64,000 nt of DNA from contig NZ_CP135990.1 in NCBI RefSeq assembly GCF_030315915.2, positions 2,666,001 to 2,730,000 on the forward strand, given 5' to 3'. This document shows, in pieces, positions 44,990 to 56,587 of the stretch. The notes beneath the pieces were generated by a model. It was not told where the DNA came from and ran no database searches. It worked only from the letters and a program-made list of their open reading frames with translations. A program made the position numbers and the translations under genes. Each line of letters begins with the position of its first letter. The first letter of the stretch is position 1. Source of the DNA: Providencia zhijiangensis. Its GTDB lineage: Bacteria > Pseudomonadota > Gammaproteobacteria > Enterobacterales > Enterobacteriaceae.

Positions 44990-45067
44990 ATGACATTTTC
45001 TATCCGCCTACTAAGCCTACTACTACTCGCAGCCAATTTGCGCGGTATGCTTATGGATGGAAAGTAA
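44990..45067 (+). CDS. leuL: leu operon leader peptide
   Basis: A 25-codon open frame with eight leucine codons, including CUA-CUA-Ser-CUA-CUA-CUA-CUC at codons 7-13; five of them are the rare CUA. Its position after the leu promoter and before an attenuator fixes its identity as the leucine-sensing leader: stalling at the leucine run prevents terminator formation. Its sequence beyond the leucine run differs from the E. coli leader. Confidence 0.9.
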   Translation: MTFSIRLLSLLLLAANLRGMLMDGK

Positions 45068-45093
45068 AACAAATACTGTCCACAAACATAAAG

Positions 45094-45120
45094 AAGCCCG
45101 CGCAACCAGCGGGTTTTTTT
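45094..45120 (+). terminator. leu operon attenuator
   Basis: GCCCGC and GCGGGT arms (97-101 and 109-113 of the 45 kb block, extended by an A-U/G-U flank) followed by seven T residues, 27 bases after leuL and 73 bases before leuA. Classic attenuator geometry. Confidence 0.88.
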
Positions 45121-45192
45121 ATGCCTGCGGCTAGATGGGAATCCAACAAACAGAATTAAAAACAACAAAATTTAGTCTATGAGGAACGCATT

Positions 45193-47867
<2,675 letters not shown>

Positions 47868-47868
47868 C

Positions 47869-49272
47869 ATGTCGAAGACTTTATACCAAAAATTATATGA
47901 CGCTCACGTTGTCCGTGAGGTTGAAAACGAAATCCCTTTAATTTATATCGATCGCCATCTGGTACATGAAGTGACTTCACCGCAAGCGTTTGATGGTTTA
48001 AGAACCAAAAATCGCCCGTTGCATCAACCAAGCAAAACATTTGCAACCATGGATCATAACGTGTCAACGCAGACTAAAGATATCAATGCCTGCGGTGATA
48101 TGGCGCGAATTCAGATGCAAGAGTTGATGAAAAACTGCGAAGAATTCGGCGTGACTTTATATGATTTAAATCACCCATATCAAGGTATTGTCCATGTGAT
48201 GGGGCCAGAGCAAGGCATCACTTTACCGGGGACAACCATCGTTTGTGGTGATTCTCATACTGCCACTCACGGTGCATTCGGCGCATTAGCTTTTGGGATT
48301 GGGACATCCGAAGTTGAACACGTCATGGCGACCCAAACCTTGAAACAAGCGCGTGCCAAAACCATGAAAATTGAAGTGGTGGGTAAAGCACCTGCGGGGA
48401 TTACCGCAAAAGATATCGTTTTAGCCATTATCGGTACCACGGGTAGCGCAGGTGGAACGGGCTACATTGTCGAATTCTGCGGTGACGCAATTGAAGATTT
48501 GAGCATGGAAGGTCGCATGACCGTCTGTAACATGGCGATTGAGTTAGGCGCTAAAGCTGGCATTATCGCTCCTGATGAAACTACTTTTAATTATATGAAA
48601 GGTCGCCAATTTGCACCGAAAGGCCAAGATTGGGATGATGCTGTCGCGTATTGGAAAACGTTAAAAACCGATGATGATGCGAAGTTCGACAAAGTGATAA
48701 CCATCCAAGCTGAGACTATTGCACCGCAAGTGACTTGGGGTACTAATCCGGGGCAAGTGATCGCGATTAACCAACCGATCCCAGCACCTGAATCTTTTAC
48801 TGACCCCGTCGAGCGAGCTTCTGCAGAAAAAGCCTTGGCGTACATGGGATTGGAATCAGGTATTAAGTTATCTGACGTGAAGATTGATAAAGTCTTTATT
48901 GGCTCTTGCACTAACTCACGCATCGAAGATTTACGCGCCGCTGCGGCCATTGCCAAAGGGAAAAAAGTCGCGTCTGGCGTACAAGCCATTGTGGTACCAG
49001 GTTCCGGCCCAGTTAAAGCCCAAGCTGAACAGGAAGGTTTGGATAAAATCTTTATGGATGCTGGCTTCGAATGGCGCTTACCAGGCTGTTCAATGTGCTT
49101 AGCGATGAACAACGACCGTTTGAATCCGGGTGAACGCTGCGCATCCACCAGCAACCGAAACTTTGAAGGTCGCCAAGGTCGTGCAGGTCGCACCCATTTA
49201 GTTAGCCCTGCAATGGCTGCTGCCGCAGCGATTAACGGTCATTTTGCTGATGTTCGTGACATTCAAATCTAA
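47869..49272 (+). CDS. leuC: 3-isopropylmalate dehydratase large subunit
   Basis: Aconitase-family iron-sulfur subunit isomerising 2- to 3-isopropylmalate. [21 protein letters not shown] near residue 126 and cluster-ligand cysteines in [11 protein letters not shown] (near 347) and GCSMCLAMN (near 407). The start at 47869 (MSKTLYQKL) is the family start with one base after leuB; the open frame extends upstream inside leuB to 47800. 467 residues. Confidence 0.98.
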   Translation: MSKTLYQKLYDAHVVREVENEIPLIYIDRHLVHEVTSPQAFDGLRTKNRPLHQPSKTFATMDHNVSTQTKDINACGDMARIQMQELMKNCEEFGVTLYDLNHPYQGIVHVMGPEQGITLPGTTIVCGDSHTATHGAFGALAFGIGTSEVEHVMATQTLKQARAKTMKIEVVGKAPAGITAKDIVLAIIGTTGSAGGTGYIVEFCGDAIEDLSMEGRMTVCNMAIELGAKAGIIAPDETTFNYMKGRQFAPKGQDWDDAVAYWKTLKTDDDAKFDKVITIQAETIAPQVTWGTNPGQVIAINQPIPAPESFTDPVERASAEKALAYMGLESGIKLSDVKIDKVFIGSCTNSRIEDLRAAAAIAKGKKVASGVQAIVVPGSGPVKAQAEQEGLDKIFMDAGFEWRLPGCSMCLAMNNDRLNPGERCASTSNRNFEGRQGRAGRTHLVSPAMAAAAAINGHFADVRDIQI

Positions 49273-49283
49273 AGGAGAAAACT

Positions 49284-49886
49284 ATGGATAAGTTTATTAA
49301 GCATGTTGGGATTGTTGCTCCTTTAGATGCCGCAAACGTCGACACCGATGCGATTATTCCAAAACAATTTTTGCAGAAAGTGACTCGCACAGGCTTTGGT
49401 CAGCACTTATTTAATGACTGGCGTTTTTTAGATGATAAAGGCCAGCAACCTAATCCTGATTTTGTCTTGAACAAATCAGTATTTAAAGGCGCTAGCATTC
49501 TGTTAGCCCGTGAAAACTTTGGTTGCGGTTCATCTCGTGAACACGCACCTTGGGCACTGACCGATTTCGGCATCCAAGTGGTGATTGCGCCAAGTTTCGC
49601 CGATATTTTTTACGGTAACTCGTTTAATAACCAATTACTGCCAATTAAATTAAGCGAACAGCAAGTGGATGAGATGTTCAACTATGTGAACAGCCACGAA
49701 GGTTGCCAGTTTACGGTGGATTTAGAAGCGCAAACCGTCACTGCTGGCGACAAAGTGTATACTTTCGAGATTGACAGTTTCCGCCGCCATTGCATGATGA
49801 ATGGCTTAGACAGCATTGGTTTGACGTTACAGCACGTTGACCAAATCAAGGATTACGAGCAAAAGCTCCCCGCCTTTATGAATTAA
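49284..49886 (+). CDS. leuD: 3-isopropylmalate dehydratase small subunit
   Basis: Swivel-domain partner of Leu[21 protein letters not shown] near residue 21 and the conserved [19 protein letters not shown] near 73. 200 residues. AAAGGAG precedes the ATG; last gene of the operon, followed by a terminator. Confidence 0.98.
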   Translation: MDKFIKHVGIVAPLDAANVDTDAIIPKQFLQKVTRTGFGQHLFNDWRFLDDKGQQPNPDFVLNKSVFKGASILLARENFGCGSSREHAPWALTDFGIQVVIAPSFADIFYGNSFNNQLLPIKLSEQQVDEMFNYVNSHEGCQFTVDLEAQTVTAGDKVYTFEIDSFRRHCMMNGLDSIGLTLQHVDQIKDYEQKLPAFMN

Positions 49887-49891
49887 TCCCC

Positions 49892-49914
49892 AGCCCACTC
49901 CGGTGGGCTTTTTG
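49892..49914 (+). terminator. leuABCD terminator
   Basis: AGCCCAC (49892-49898) pairs with GTGGGCT (49903-49909) around a TCCG loop, followed by TTTTTG, six bases past the leuD stop. Confidence 0.9.
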
Positions 49915-50094
49915 TTGCCTATTTGTATTCATAAAAGTAGAACTCAATTCCAATAAACCGCACCAACCAATAAATCCTTCCCCATTAATTCTGAATATGC
50001 CATGATTTCAAATAATCATGATTCTGGGTTTCATTAAACCGTTTTTTCAAAATAGTTCATGTTGTGGCAAGGCGGCAAAATGAGGATATCTCTG
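49915..50094. other. Non-coding stretch after leuD
   Basis: About 180 bases without a gene. Its last part (GGCAAGGCGGCAAAATGAGGATATCTCTGGG region near 50065-50094) looks like the leading half of the repeat unit that follows. E. coli has setA here; no setA was recognised. Confidence 0.5.
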
Positions 50095-50245
50095 GGAGCA
50101 TACTTTAGTATGTGACCTGAGTAGCCGAGTGAAGCCAACGCAGTCACAGCGTGAAATATGAAGAAAAATAGGAGCATACATCAGTATGTGACCTGAGTAG
50201 CTGAATGAAGCCAACACAGCCACAGCGTGAAATATGAAGAAAAAA
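50095..50245. repeat. Two tandem copies of a 76-bp structured repeat
   Basis: Copies at 50095-50170 and 50171-about 50245 share GGAGCATAC, GTATGTGACCTGAGTAG, GAAGCCAAC, CACAGCGTGAAATATGAAGA. Each holds a small hairpin (GCATAC/GTATG) whose loop differs between copies (TTTA against ATCA) while the stem is kept. It resembles intergenic repeat families scattered in Morganellaceae and Photorhabdus, from memory, not a search. It abuts the SgrS terminator. Confidence 0.75.
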
Positions 50246-50352
50246 GAAAAAAAGCCAGTATGCATTCACATACCGGCTGGTAAAAATACCATTACTCAAT
50301 AAAAGGGGGAGTAAACCTGCAACAGACAGGTCAATAGAGCTACTTACTGCCC
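50246..50352 (-). ncRNA. sgrS: Probable SgrS small RNA
   Basis: Divergent from sgrR, as in E. coli. On the minus strand: a -10-like GATAAT (50361-50356), then a long 5' stem AGGGGG-C-AGTAA with TTTACTCCCCCT, the single-stranded TTGAGTAATGGT resembling the E. coli SgrS ptsG-pairing stretch (CTGAGTATTGGT), a small hairpin GGTA-TTTT-TACC, and a terminator stem AGCCGGTATG/CATACTGGCT (50278-50269, 50262-50253) ending in seven T. It is about 105 nt, too short to encode SgrT. SgrS destabilises ptsG mRNA during sugar-phosphate stress in E. coli. Confidence 0.7.
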
Positions 50353-50414
50353 CCTATTATCTACGGAATATAGGATATTAAAATTGATGCAATTTATTCT
50401 GGAGTTCCTCTTTT

Positions 50415-52091
50415 ATGTCTAATTCTCGATTACAAACGCAATTTGTACGCTTGTGGCAGCACTTTCAGGGAAAAAACAGTGAAACCACATTACAAGATAT
50501 TGCCGATATTTTGTTTTGCTCTCGCCGTCATGTTCGCACCCTGCTCAATAATATGCAGTCCCATGGTTGGCTCAGTTGGCAAGCAGAATCGGGACGAGGA
50601 AAACGCTCCGCATTAATTTTTCATATCAATGGTTTAGAACTACAACAGGCGCAGGCTGAACAGCTGTTAAAAGAAGAAAGTATTGAAAAACTCGTGGCGC
50701 TCGTGGGCGATAAAGAGACTATCCGTCAAATGGTCTTATCGGAGCTTGAGCGCAGTTATCGACAAGGTAAAAACTTACTGCGCATCATTTATTACCGTGA
50801 TTTTCCTAATTTACTTCCCGGCACCCCAATGCGCCGCTCTGAAATCCACTTAATGAGTCAGATATTTAATGGATTAACTCACTTAAATGAGGAAAAAGGG
50901 GAAGTAGAAGATGGTATTGCTCACCACTGGCAAGCCATTAACGAGCAACATTGGCGCTTTTATTTACGTCCGGCTATCTATTTTCATCATGGACGTGAAA
51001 TGCAAGTGGAGGATATTATCCACTCTTTATTACGATTAAAGCAGTGCTGGCCGCTGTTCTCACATATTCACTCGGTCACCTCCTCGCAACCTTACGTGAT
51101 TGATGTCCATCTGAGCCATCCTGATACGCAATTTCCTTGGTTACTGGGCAGCCCACATGCCGCCATTCTCCCGAAAGAGTGGGAAACCATCAGCGGCTTT
51201 AGTCAGCGCCCTATTGGTACGGGTCCTTATGAAGTCGAAACCAACATCCCGCAAAAACTCACCATCAGCGCTTTTGACCGCTATTTTGGCTATCGTGCCT
51301 TGTTGGATGAGGTGACTATTTGGGTGGTTCCCGAACTTTCTGAGCAGATGGTGTGTACCACATTAAAGATGGATGGTGATAAACGCCACAATGACTCTCT
51401 CGAAAGCCGCATGGAGGAAGGTTGCTATTTTCTGTTATTCGACCAACGCTCCGACATTTCTCAACGGGAAGATGTGCGTAAATGGCTGTGTAGCTTTTTA
51501 ACCCCCGTCAACCTACTAGCGCACTGTGAATCCTTCTATCAACGCCACTGGGCGCCTGCTTATGGATTACTGCTTCATTGGCATCACAGTAAAATGCTCT
51601 CCCAGCGAACCAAACCTGAAGACTTAACCGAACTAACGGTCACCTTTTATCGCCATCATCATGAATTTTATGCCATCAGTCAAATCATGAAGCGAGTGTT
51701 AGAAACCCAAGGAGTAGAGCTTAAAATTAACATCGTTGATTATGATGATTGGTTTAACGGGGATGCGAAGAGCGATATTTGGCTCTCCACTGCCAACTTT
51801 TATAAACCTCTTGAATTTTCTATCTTCGCCACGTTGTACGAAATGCCGCTATTGCGTCAGTGTTTAGGAAAAACCCTCGATGAAGAGTTACAGCTGTGGC
51901 GCCAGCAAAAATTGGATGTGGAATCTTGGTGCGAGAGCTTGATTGATTCTCAAGTCTTCCACCCCATTTTTCATCACTGGTTAGAGTTACAAGGTCAAAG
52001 AACAATGCGAGGTGTTCGTATGAATACCTTTGGCTGGTTTGACTTTAAATCAGCTTGGTTTAAGCCAACTGAGGATAATACACAGAATTGA
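50415..52091 (+). CDS. sgrR: Sugar-phosphate stress regulator SgrR
   Basis: Transcription activator of sgrS. An N-terminal winged helix-turn-helix (SNSRLQTQFVRLWQHFQG then ILFCSRRHVRTLLNNMQSHGWL) joined to a periplasmic solute-binding-like domain (SBP family 5) that senses a cytoplasmic ligand, and the C-terminal QGQRTMRGVRMNTFGWFDFKSAWF. 558 residues, near the E. coli length of 551. Divergent from the predicted sgrS. The thiBPQ genes downstream in E. coli are absent. Confidence 0.95.
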   Translation: MSNSRLQTQFVRLWQHFQGKNSETTLQDIADILFCSRRHVRTLLNNMQSHGWLSWQAESGRGKRSALIFHINGLELQQAQAEQLLKEESIEKLVALVGDKETIRQMVLSELERSYRQGKNLLRIIYYRDFPNLLPGTPMRRSEIHLMSQIFNGLTHLNEEKGEVEDGIAHHWQAINEQHWRFYLRPAIYFHHGREMQVEDIIHSLLRLKQCWPLFSHIHSVTSSQPYVIDVHLSHPDTQFPWLLGSPHAAILPKEWETISGFSQRPIGTGPYEVETNIPQKLTISAFDRYFGYRALLDEVTIWVVPELSEQMVCTTLKMDGDKRHNDSLESRMEEGCYFLLFDQRSDISQREDVRKWLCSFLTPVNLLAHCESFYQRHWAPAYGLLLHWHHSKMLSQRTKPEDLTELTVTFYRHHHEFYAISQIMKRVLETQGVELKINIVDYDDWFNGDAKSDIWLSTANFYKPLEFSIFATLYEMPLLRQCLGKTLDEELQLWRQQKLDVESWCESLIDSQVFHPIFHHWLELQGQRTMRGVRMNTFGWFDFKSAWFKPTEDNTQN

Positions 52092-52660
52092 TGATAGTTA
52101 TAAACAGTTAGAGTGAGTAAAATGGATTTTATTCACTTTTTCTGTGGATATCCATGTGAACAACCAGATAGTAATCAGGGTATATCCCAACTATTCATTT
52201 CTAACAAAAAACCACACTAAAAAATAAAACATTATAAATCATAGTAATAAGTGGATTTCACATGAGATATCCACTGTGAGTTTTCCCCTCTTTTTTTGTT
52301 AGGAGTTCAACTGAGCAAAGATCAATCAATGCATGTTTTATCCACAAGGAATGTACTTAACTTACCCGCTTTTTGTGACGAGCTTCAATAAATGACATTA
52401 GTCAAGGCTGTAAATTCACACAGTAATCGCAGTTTTTCACAGTTATCCAGAAATCCTGTGGATAACCTAGTGCATGATCCTGTGATTATCTTGGGATGAA
52501 GTTGAATAACCCTAAATATTCATAATCCCGCCTGTGATTATTATCTAATATCCATATATATATCATGAAGTTAAATACGGTGACTAAAAAGTGTTATACT
52601 CACCCTATCTTGCGACCATTTCCTTGGTTATTTTTTAAACACAATCAAATTCTGTCGACT
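52092..52660. promoter_or_regulatory. DnaA-box cluster upstream of mutH
   Basis: A 569-base gene-free stretch with two perfect DnaA boxes (TTATCCACA at 52338-52346; TGTGGATAA at 52457-52465) and three near matches (TGTGGATAT 52143-52151, ATATCCACT 52267-52275, TTATCCAGA 52443-52451). The mutH promoter must also lie here. It has AT-rich segments between boxes but no GATC cluster, so it is not an oriC. Regulation of mutH by DnaA or DnaA titration is inference. Confidence 0.65.
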
Positions 52661-53344
52661 ATGTCCTTTATACCGCCTTCACCACCAGAAAATGAAACCG
52701 TCTTATTAGCGCGAGCCCAAGCCCTTGCAGGCTATACGCTTGGTGAGTTAGCAACTATTGCAGGCATCCCAATCCCCCCCGATCTTAAACGAGATAAAGG
52801 CTGGGTCGGGACACTGTTAGAGTATTTTTTAGGTGCGACCGCAGGCAGTAAAGCCGAACAAGATTTTGCAGATATTGGCGTCGAGCTTAAAACAATTCCA
52901 ATCGATCGCCATGGCGTACCATTAGAGACGACGTTTGTTTCTGTCGCGCCACTTACGGGCAATAGCGGCCTGACATGGGAAAATAGCCATGTGCGCCGCA
53001 AATTATCTCGCATTCTGTGGTTTCCGATTGAAGGTGAACGCCAAATTCCACTTGCCCAGCGCCGTATTGCAAACCCGCTGATTTGGAGCCCTTCTGCGCT
53101 TGAAGAACAACTTTTACGCCAAGATTGGGAAGAGTTAATGGATTTAATTGTGCTGGGAAAAGTCGAAACCATCACCGCTCGTCACGGACAAGTTCTACAA
53201 ATTCGTCCCAAAGCGGCGAATAATAGAGCGCTAACCGAAGGTATTGGTGAATTTGGGCAGCCAATAATGACATTACCGAGAGGTTTCTATTTAAAAAAAG
53301 ATTTTACGGGTCCATTATTAGCGCGGCACTTTAACCTCGGTTAA
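52661..53344 (+). CDS. mutH: DNA mismatch repair endonuclease MutH
   Basis: Nicks the unmethylated strand at hemimethylated GATC after MutS-MutL activation. The restriction-fold catalytic motif is spread over [28 protein letters not shown] (catalytic D-x-E-x-K) and GSKAEQ, with [18 protein letters not shown] and the C-terminal [12 protein letters not shown]. The start at 52661 ([12 protein letters not shown]) matches family length (227 residues); the frame is open upstream to 52565 without homology. Followed by a YgdQ-like gene, as in E. coli. Confidence 0.97.
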   Translation: MSFIPPSPPENETVLLARAQALAGYTLGELATIAGIPIPPDLKRDKGWVGTLLEYFLGATAGSKAEQDFADIGVELKTIPIDRHGVPLETTFVSVAPLTGNSGLTWENSHVRRKLSRILWFPIEGERQIPLAQRRIANPLIWSPSALEEQLLRQDWEELMDLIVLGKVETITARHGQVLQIRPKAANNRALTEGIGEFGQPIMTLPRGFYLKKDFTGPLLARHFNLG

Positions 53345-53405
53345 TCGGTCAAGGTATCGCCTGTGCCAAACAGACGATTTTTTATTCCATTTTTAAGGCA
53401 ACAAG

Positions 53406-54134
53406 ATGTTTGAGTGGTTCTTAGATCCCCATGCTTGGATGGCATTGGCAACATTAACAATTTTGGAAGTCGTACTGGGTATCGACAATATTATTTTCTT
53501 AAGTATTGTCGTCAGCAAATTACCCGCCCATCAACAAAATAGCGCCAGACGTATTGGGTTAATCGCAGCGATGGGAATGCGCTTAGCACTGCTAGCGTCC
53601 ATTGCTTGGCTCGCACGCCTCACAACACCACTCTTCACATTAGCTGAACATACCGTTTCCGCCCGCGACTTAATTTTGTGTGCTGGTGGCTTATTCCTCA
53701 TTTGGAAATCCAGTCAGGAGATTTTCGATACCATTGAAGGGGAAGACGATGATGGGATAGCCCAGAAAAAAGTGACTTCATTCTGGGGAGCCATTATGCA
53801 AATCGCAATTTTAGATATTATCTTCAGCTTAGATTCCGTGATCACCGCCGTGGGGCTATCTGACCATCTGTTTATTATGATGGCCGCAGTGATTATGGCA
53901 GTCATGATCATGATGTTCGCCGCGAAGCCTATTGGTGATTTTGTGGAACGTTACCCTTCCGTCAAAATCCTTGCGCTCTCTTTCTTGATCCTTGTTGGAT
54001 TCACTCTGTTACTTGAAAGTGTTCAGGTGCATGTTTCAAAAGGCTATATCTATTTTGCTATGTTCTTCTCCATGTCAGTGCAAATGCTTAATATTCTGCG
54101 CAGCAAAAAGTGGAAAATGAAAAACAAGCATTAG
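53406..54134 (+). CDS. TerC-family inner-membrane protein (YgdQ-like)
   Basis: Integral membrane protein of the TerC family, with about seven hydrophobic segments. Two conserved acidic repeats typical of the family are visible: LEVVLGIDNIIFLSIVV near residue 20 and ILDIIFSLDSVITAVGL near 135. 242 residues, close to E. coli YgdQ (237), which also lies next to mutH. Members are linked to metal ion export; substrate here unknown. Confidence 0.93.
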   Translation: MFEWFLDPHAWMALATLTILEVVLGIDNIIFLSIVVSKLPAHQQNSARRIGLIAAMGMRLALLASIAWLARLTTPLFTLAEHTVSARDLILCAGGLFLIWKSSQEIFDTIEGEDDDGIAQKKVTSFWGAIMQIAILDIIFSLDSVITAVGLSDHLFIMMAAVIMAVMIMMFAAKPIGDFVERYPSVKILALSFLILVGFTLLLESVQVHVSKGYIYFAMFFSMSVQMLNILRSKKWKMKNKH

Positions 54135-54160
54135 ATAAAAAATACACAGTCATAGCCAAC

Positions 54161-54400
54161 TTAACGTAAGGCGTCCTTTGCTGCAGCAATAGCGCCTTCC
54201 ACCGCTTTTTTAGCTTGGGGGCTATTTTTCCAACAACTTGACCCCGTTAGTGCCGCGCCCGAAATTAAAATTTCATCGTAAGAAGCTTCACTTAACTGCG
54301 CTAAAGATGAAAACCCCATTTGTTCTAATCGGCTAATCACTGTTGGTCCAACTCCCTTCACCGCTAAGAGAATTTGCTTTTCTGAGTCTGAAAATGGCAT
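54161..54400 (-). CDS. Helix-hairpin-helix domain protein
   Basis: A 79-residue protein with one helix-hairpin-helix pair (KQILLAVKGVGPTVISRLEQMG, residues 7-29) followed by FSSLAQLSEASYDEILISGAALTGSSCW, the pattern of small stand-alone HhH proteins of unknown role. It probably binds DNA non-specifically. Convergent with the TerC gene and divergent from the hydrolase. Confidence 0.82.
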   Translation of the reverse strand: MPFSDSEKQILLAVKGVGPTVISRLEQMGFSSLAQLSEASYDEILISGAALTGSSCWKNSPQAKKAVEGAIAAAKDALR

Positions 54401-54616
54401 AAATTATCCTTTTGGCTGTAAAATAGCCGTAATTGAGCGTATATTTTGCAATTAACCTATTTCTTAATTTAAAATTCTGAGCTGTCTATAACAGGTTGAG
54501 TTACCTGCCCTACAAATCTGTTTTAGCAAATAGGAAATAACAACGGTAAAGTCATTGACGACTCGCGATAGAAACTAACATGTCGCACTAAAAATTCTAT
54601 CTTGTAGGTATTTATT

Positions 54617-55492
54617 ATGTATAGCAACAAAATATCCAATACTCGCCATATGTCGATGACATTATCTGATGGGCGACTTTTGTGTTGGTATGAATCTGGC
54701 CCTGAACAGGGGTTCCCCGTGATTTTTTGTACTGGCGCAGGGATGAGCGGTACACTGGGCTTTGGCATTGACCGTCTTGAAGAGCTAAATATACGCTTGA
54801 TAACCCCTGAGCGTGCCGGACTCGGTCAATCCACCTTTGATGAGCATAAATCCCTACAACGCTTTGCTCAAGATATTCAAGAACTTCTGAATGCTCAAAA
54901 ACTGCCGTCATTTTCCGTTGTCGGTTTTTCTCAAGGTGCCGTTTTCGCCATGGCACTCGCCAGCTACGCCTCCCCTGTTTCTTTATCGCTTGTGTCAGGA
55001 CAAGACCAATTTGAGTTTCCTGCAACCCGTGCGCAATTAAAACAAGATGTGGTTAATATGCAGGAGCAAGCCATTCATACCCCTGATGCTTTATCGGAAT
55101 GGTTGATGCGCAATGTGACCTCACAATGGTTACTGGCATTTATTCTTAACTGTAGTGCAGAGATAGACCAGCAGGTTTATAGCGAAGAGAGCTTCTTAGC
55201 CGCCTACAGTGACTGTATGGAACGTGCATTTATGCAAGGTAACCAAGGCTATGTTCAAGATCTCTTAATCGCTCTGCAACATTGGCAGTTCAATCCTGAA
55301 GATATCCACTGCCCTGTTGCACTGTGGTATGGCGAGCAAGATGTGAGTACCGTGCATTCCCCTGATTTTGGTAAAACACTGGCTCAGCGTTTTCCTGATA
55401 GCGAACACTTTTTGTTCTCTCATGAAGGCGGCTCAGTTTTGTGGACACAAGCCTATTCCATTCTTGCCCAATTGAAAGAACACAGCCTTTAG
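54617..55492 (+). CDS. Alpha/beta hydrolase
   Basis: Cytosolic alpha/beta-hydrolase of unknown substrate. The nucleophile elbow GFSQG is at residues 103-107 (Ser105), an oxyanion segment FCTGAGMSG near residue 37, and probable acid Asp in WYGEQDVSTVHSP and His in FLFSHEGGSVLW complete the triad. 291 residues, no signal peptide seen. Monocistronic with its own terminator. Confidence 0.88.
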   Translation: MYSNKISNTRHMSMTLSDGRLLCWYESGPEQGFPVIFCTGAGMSGTLGFGIDRLEELNIRLITPERAGLGQSTFDEHKSLQRFAQDIQELLNAQKLPSFSVVGFSQGAVFAMALASYASPVSLSLVSGQDQFEFPATRAQLKQDVVNMQEQAIHTPDALSEWLMRNVTSQWLLAFILNCSAEIDQQVYSEESFLAAYSDCMERAFMQGNQGYVQDLLIALQHWQFNPEDIHCPVALWYGEQDVSTVHSPDFGKTLAQRFPDSEHFLFSHEGGSVLWTQAYSILAQLKEHSL

Positions 55493-55496
55493 GCAT

Positions 55497-55530
55497 AAAA
55501 AAAGGTGCCCAATGAAACATTAGGCACCTT
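55497..55530. terminator. Bidirectional terminator between the hydrolase and speB
   Basis: AAGGTGCC (55502-55509) pairs with GGCACCTT (55523-55530), extended by AATG/CATT across one mismatch. Seven A residues at 55497-55503 give a T-run for the minus (speB) direction. It separates two convergent genes. Confidence 0.87.
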
Positions 55531-55547
55531 AAATAGCGGATTAAAAC

Positions 55548-56468
55548 TTACTTTTTAGACGCTTGGATATATAACAGTTCCAATGCAATCGTCGCTGCGG
55601 CTAATGCCGTAATTTCTGATTGGTCATAGGCTGGAGCCACTTCCACCACATCCATCCCAACAATATTCAGTGACTTAATTCCACGCAGCAGTTTCAACGC
55701 TTTATCAGATGTTAAACCACCAATCACTGGCGTACCGGTTCCTGGTGCAAATGCAGGATCCAGACAGTCAATATCAAATGTCAGATAAACAGGCATATCA
55801 CCCACGATCTGTTTGATCTGAGCAACCATGTCATCCACACCACGATCATTCGCTTGAGCCGCATCCAATACCGTGAAACCGTTGTCAGAATCATGCTCAG
55901 TACGAATACCAATCTGCACAGAATGATTTGGGTCGATCAAACCTTCTTTTGGCGCATGATAGAACATGGTGCCGTGGTCATACAGGCTGCCATTGCCGTA
56001 TGTGTCAGTGTGCGCATCAAAATGCACTAACGCCATTTTACCGAAGTGTTTCGCATGGGCGCGCAGTAATGGCAATGTCACAAAGTGGTCGCCACCAAAC
56101 GTTAAACAGCGTTTACCGGATTCCAACAGCTTTTCAGTGTGAGCTTGCAGCTTGTCGCACATATCTTGCGCATCACCGAAGGCAAACACTACATCGCCGC
56201 AGTCAACCACGTTGAGTTTATTCTTTAATTTGAAATCCCATGGCCAACGGTGACTTTCCCACGCTAAGTTTGTTGAAACTTGTCGAATGGCCGCAGGCCC
56301 ATGACGGCTACCTGCACGCCCGGAAGTTGCCATATCAAATGGAACGCCCGTGATCACCCAATCAGCATCAGAGCTATAGGGTTGAAAATTTAATGGAAAA
56401 CGTAAAAAACCAAATGCGTTTGAAACCAGTGAATTATCAACCTGATTTCCTAATGTGCTATTAATCAT
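55548..56468 (-). CDS. speB: Agmatinase
   Basis: Manganese enzyme hydrolysing agmatine to putrescine and urea. Ureohydrolase metal motifs [23 protein letters not shown] and [18 protein letters not shown] are complete. 306 residues from the ATG at 56468, which has AAGGA at the best spacing; a GTG one codon upstream is possible. In E. coli and Proteus speA (arginine decarboxylase) precedes speB; here the upstream side is an AT-rich non-coding stretch leading into the accessory block. Confidence 0.97.
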   Translation of the reverse strand: MINSTLGNQVDNSLVSNAFGFLRFPLNFQPYSSDADWVITGVPFDMATSGRAGSRHGPAAIRQVSTNLAWESHRWPWDFKLKNKLNVVDCGDVVFAFGDAQDMCDKLQAHTEKLLESGKRCLTFGGDHFVTLPLLRAHAKHFGKMALVHFDAHTDTYGNGSLYDHGTMFYHAPKEGLIDPNHSVQIGIRTEHDSDNGFTVLDAAQANDRGVDDMVAQIKQIVGDMPVYLTFDIDCLDPAFAPGTGTPVIGGLTSDKALKLLRGIKSLNIVGMDVVEVAPAYDQSEITALAAATIALELLYIQASKK

Positions 56469-56501
56469 CACTGTTCCTTAATCATTCATCTTCTAATACT
56501 A

Positions 56502-56520
56502 AACAGTACTGAATACTGTT
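56502..56520. promoter_or_regulatory. Operator-like dyad upstream of speB
   Basis: AACAGTA (56502-56508) and TACTGTT (56514-56520) form a 7-bp perfect inverted repeat around a 5-bp centre, 34 bases upstream of the speB start. Size and position suit a repressor site; no known regulator consensus was matched. Confidence 0.45.
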
Positions 56521-56587
56521 CATAGAAAGGTAAATTAACTAGTACTTACAATAGGTTATAAAGCTTATAGGCGTATATTCTAGCTTT

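Noticed and set aside
48591-49193. 200-codon frame opposite leuC
   Set aside because: Antisense to a conserved gene on the coding strand; no family resemblance.
50095-50245. Possible CRISPR or insertion-sequence ends
   Set aside because: Two direct 76-bp copies without spacers, terminal inverted repeats or a transposase.
50047-50265. 72-codon minus-strand frame
   Set aside because: It is made by the tandem 76-bp repeat and the SgrS terminator, not by coding sequence.
52092-52660. Chromosomal origin of replication
   Set aside because: DnaA boxes are present but there is no GATC cluster, no clear unwinding 13-mers, and no mnmG/mioC or dnaA neighbours.
52732-53175. 147-codon frame opposite mutH
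   Set aside because: Shadow of MutH, which is firmly identified.
54615-55025. 136-codon frame opposite the alpha/beta hydrolase
   Set aside because: Overlaps the well-supported hydrolase frame on the other strand.
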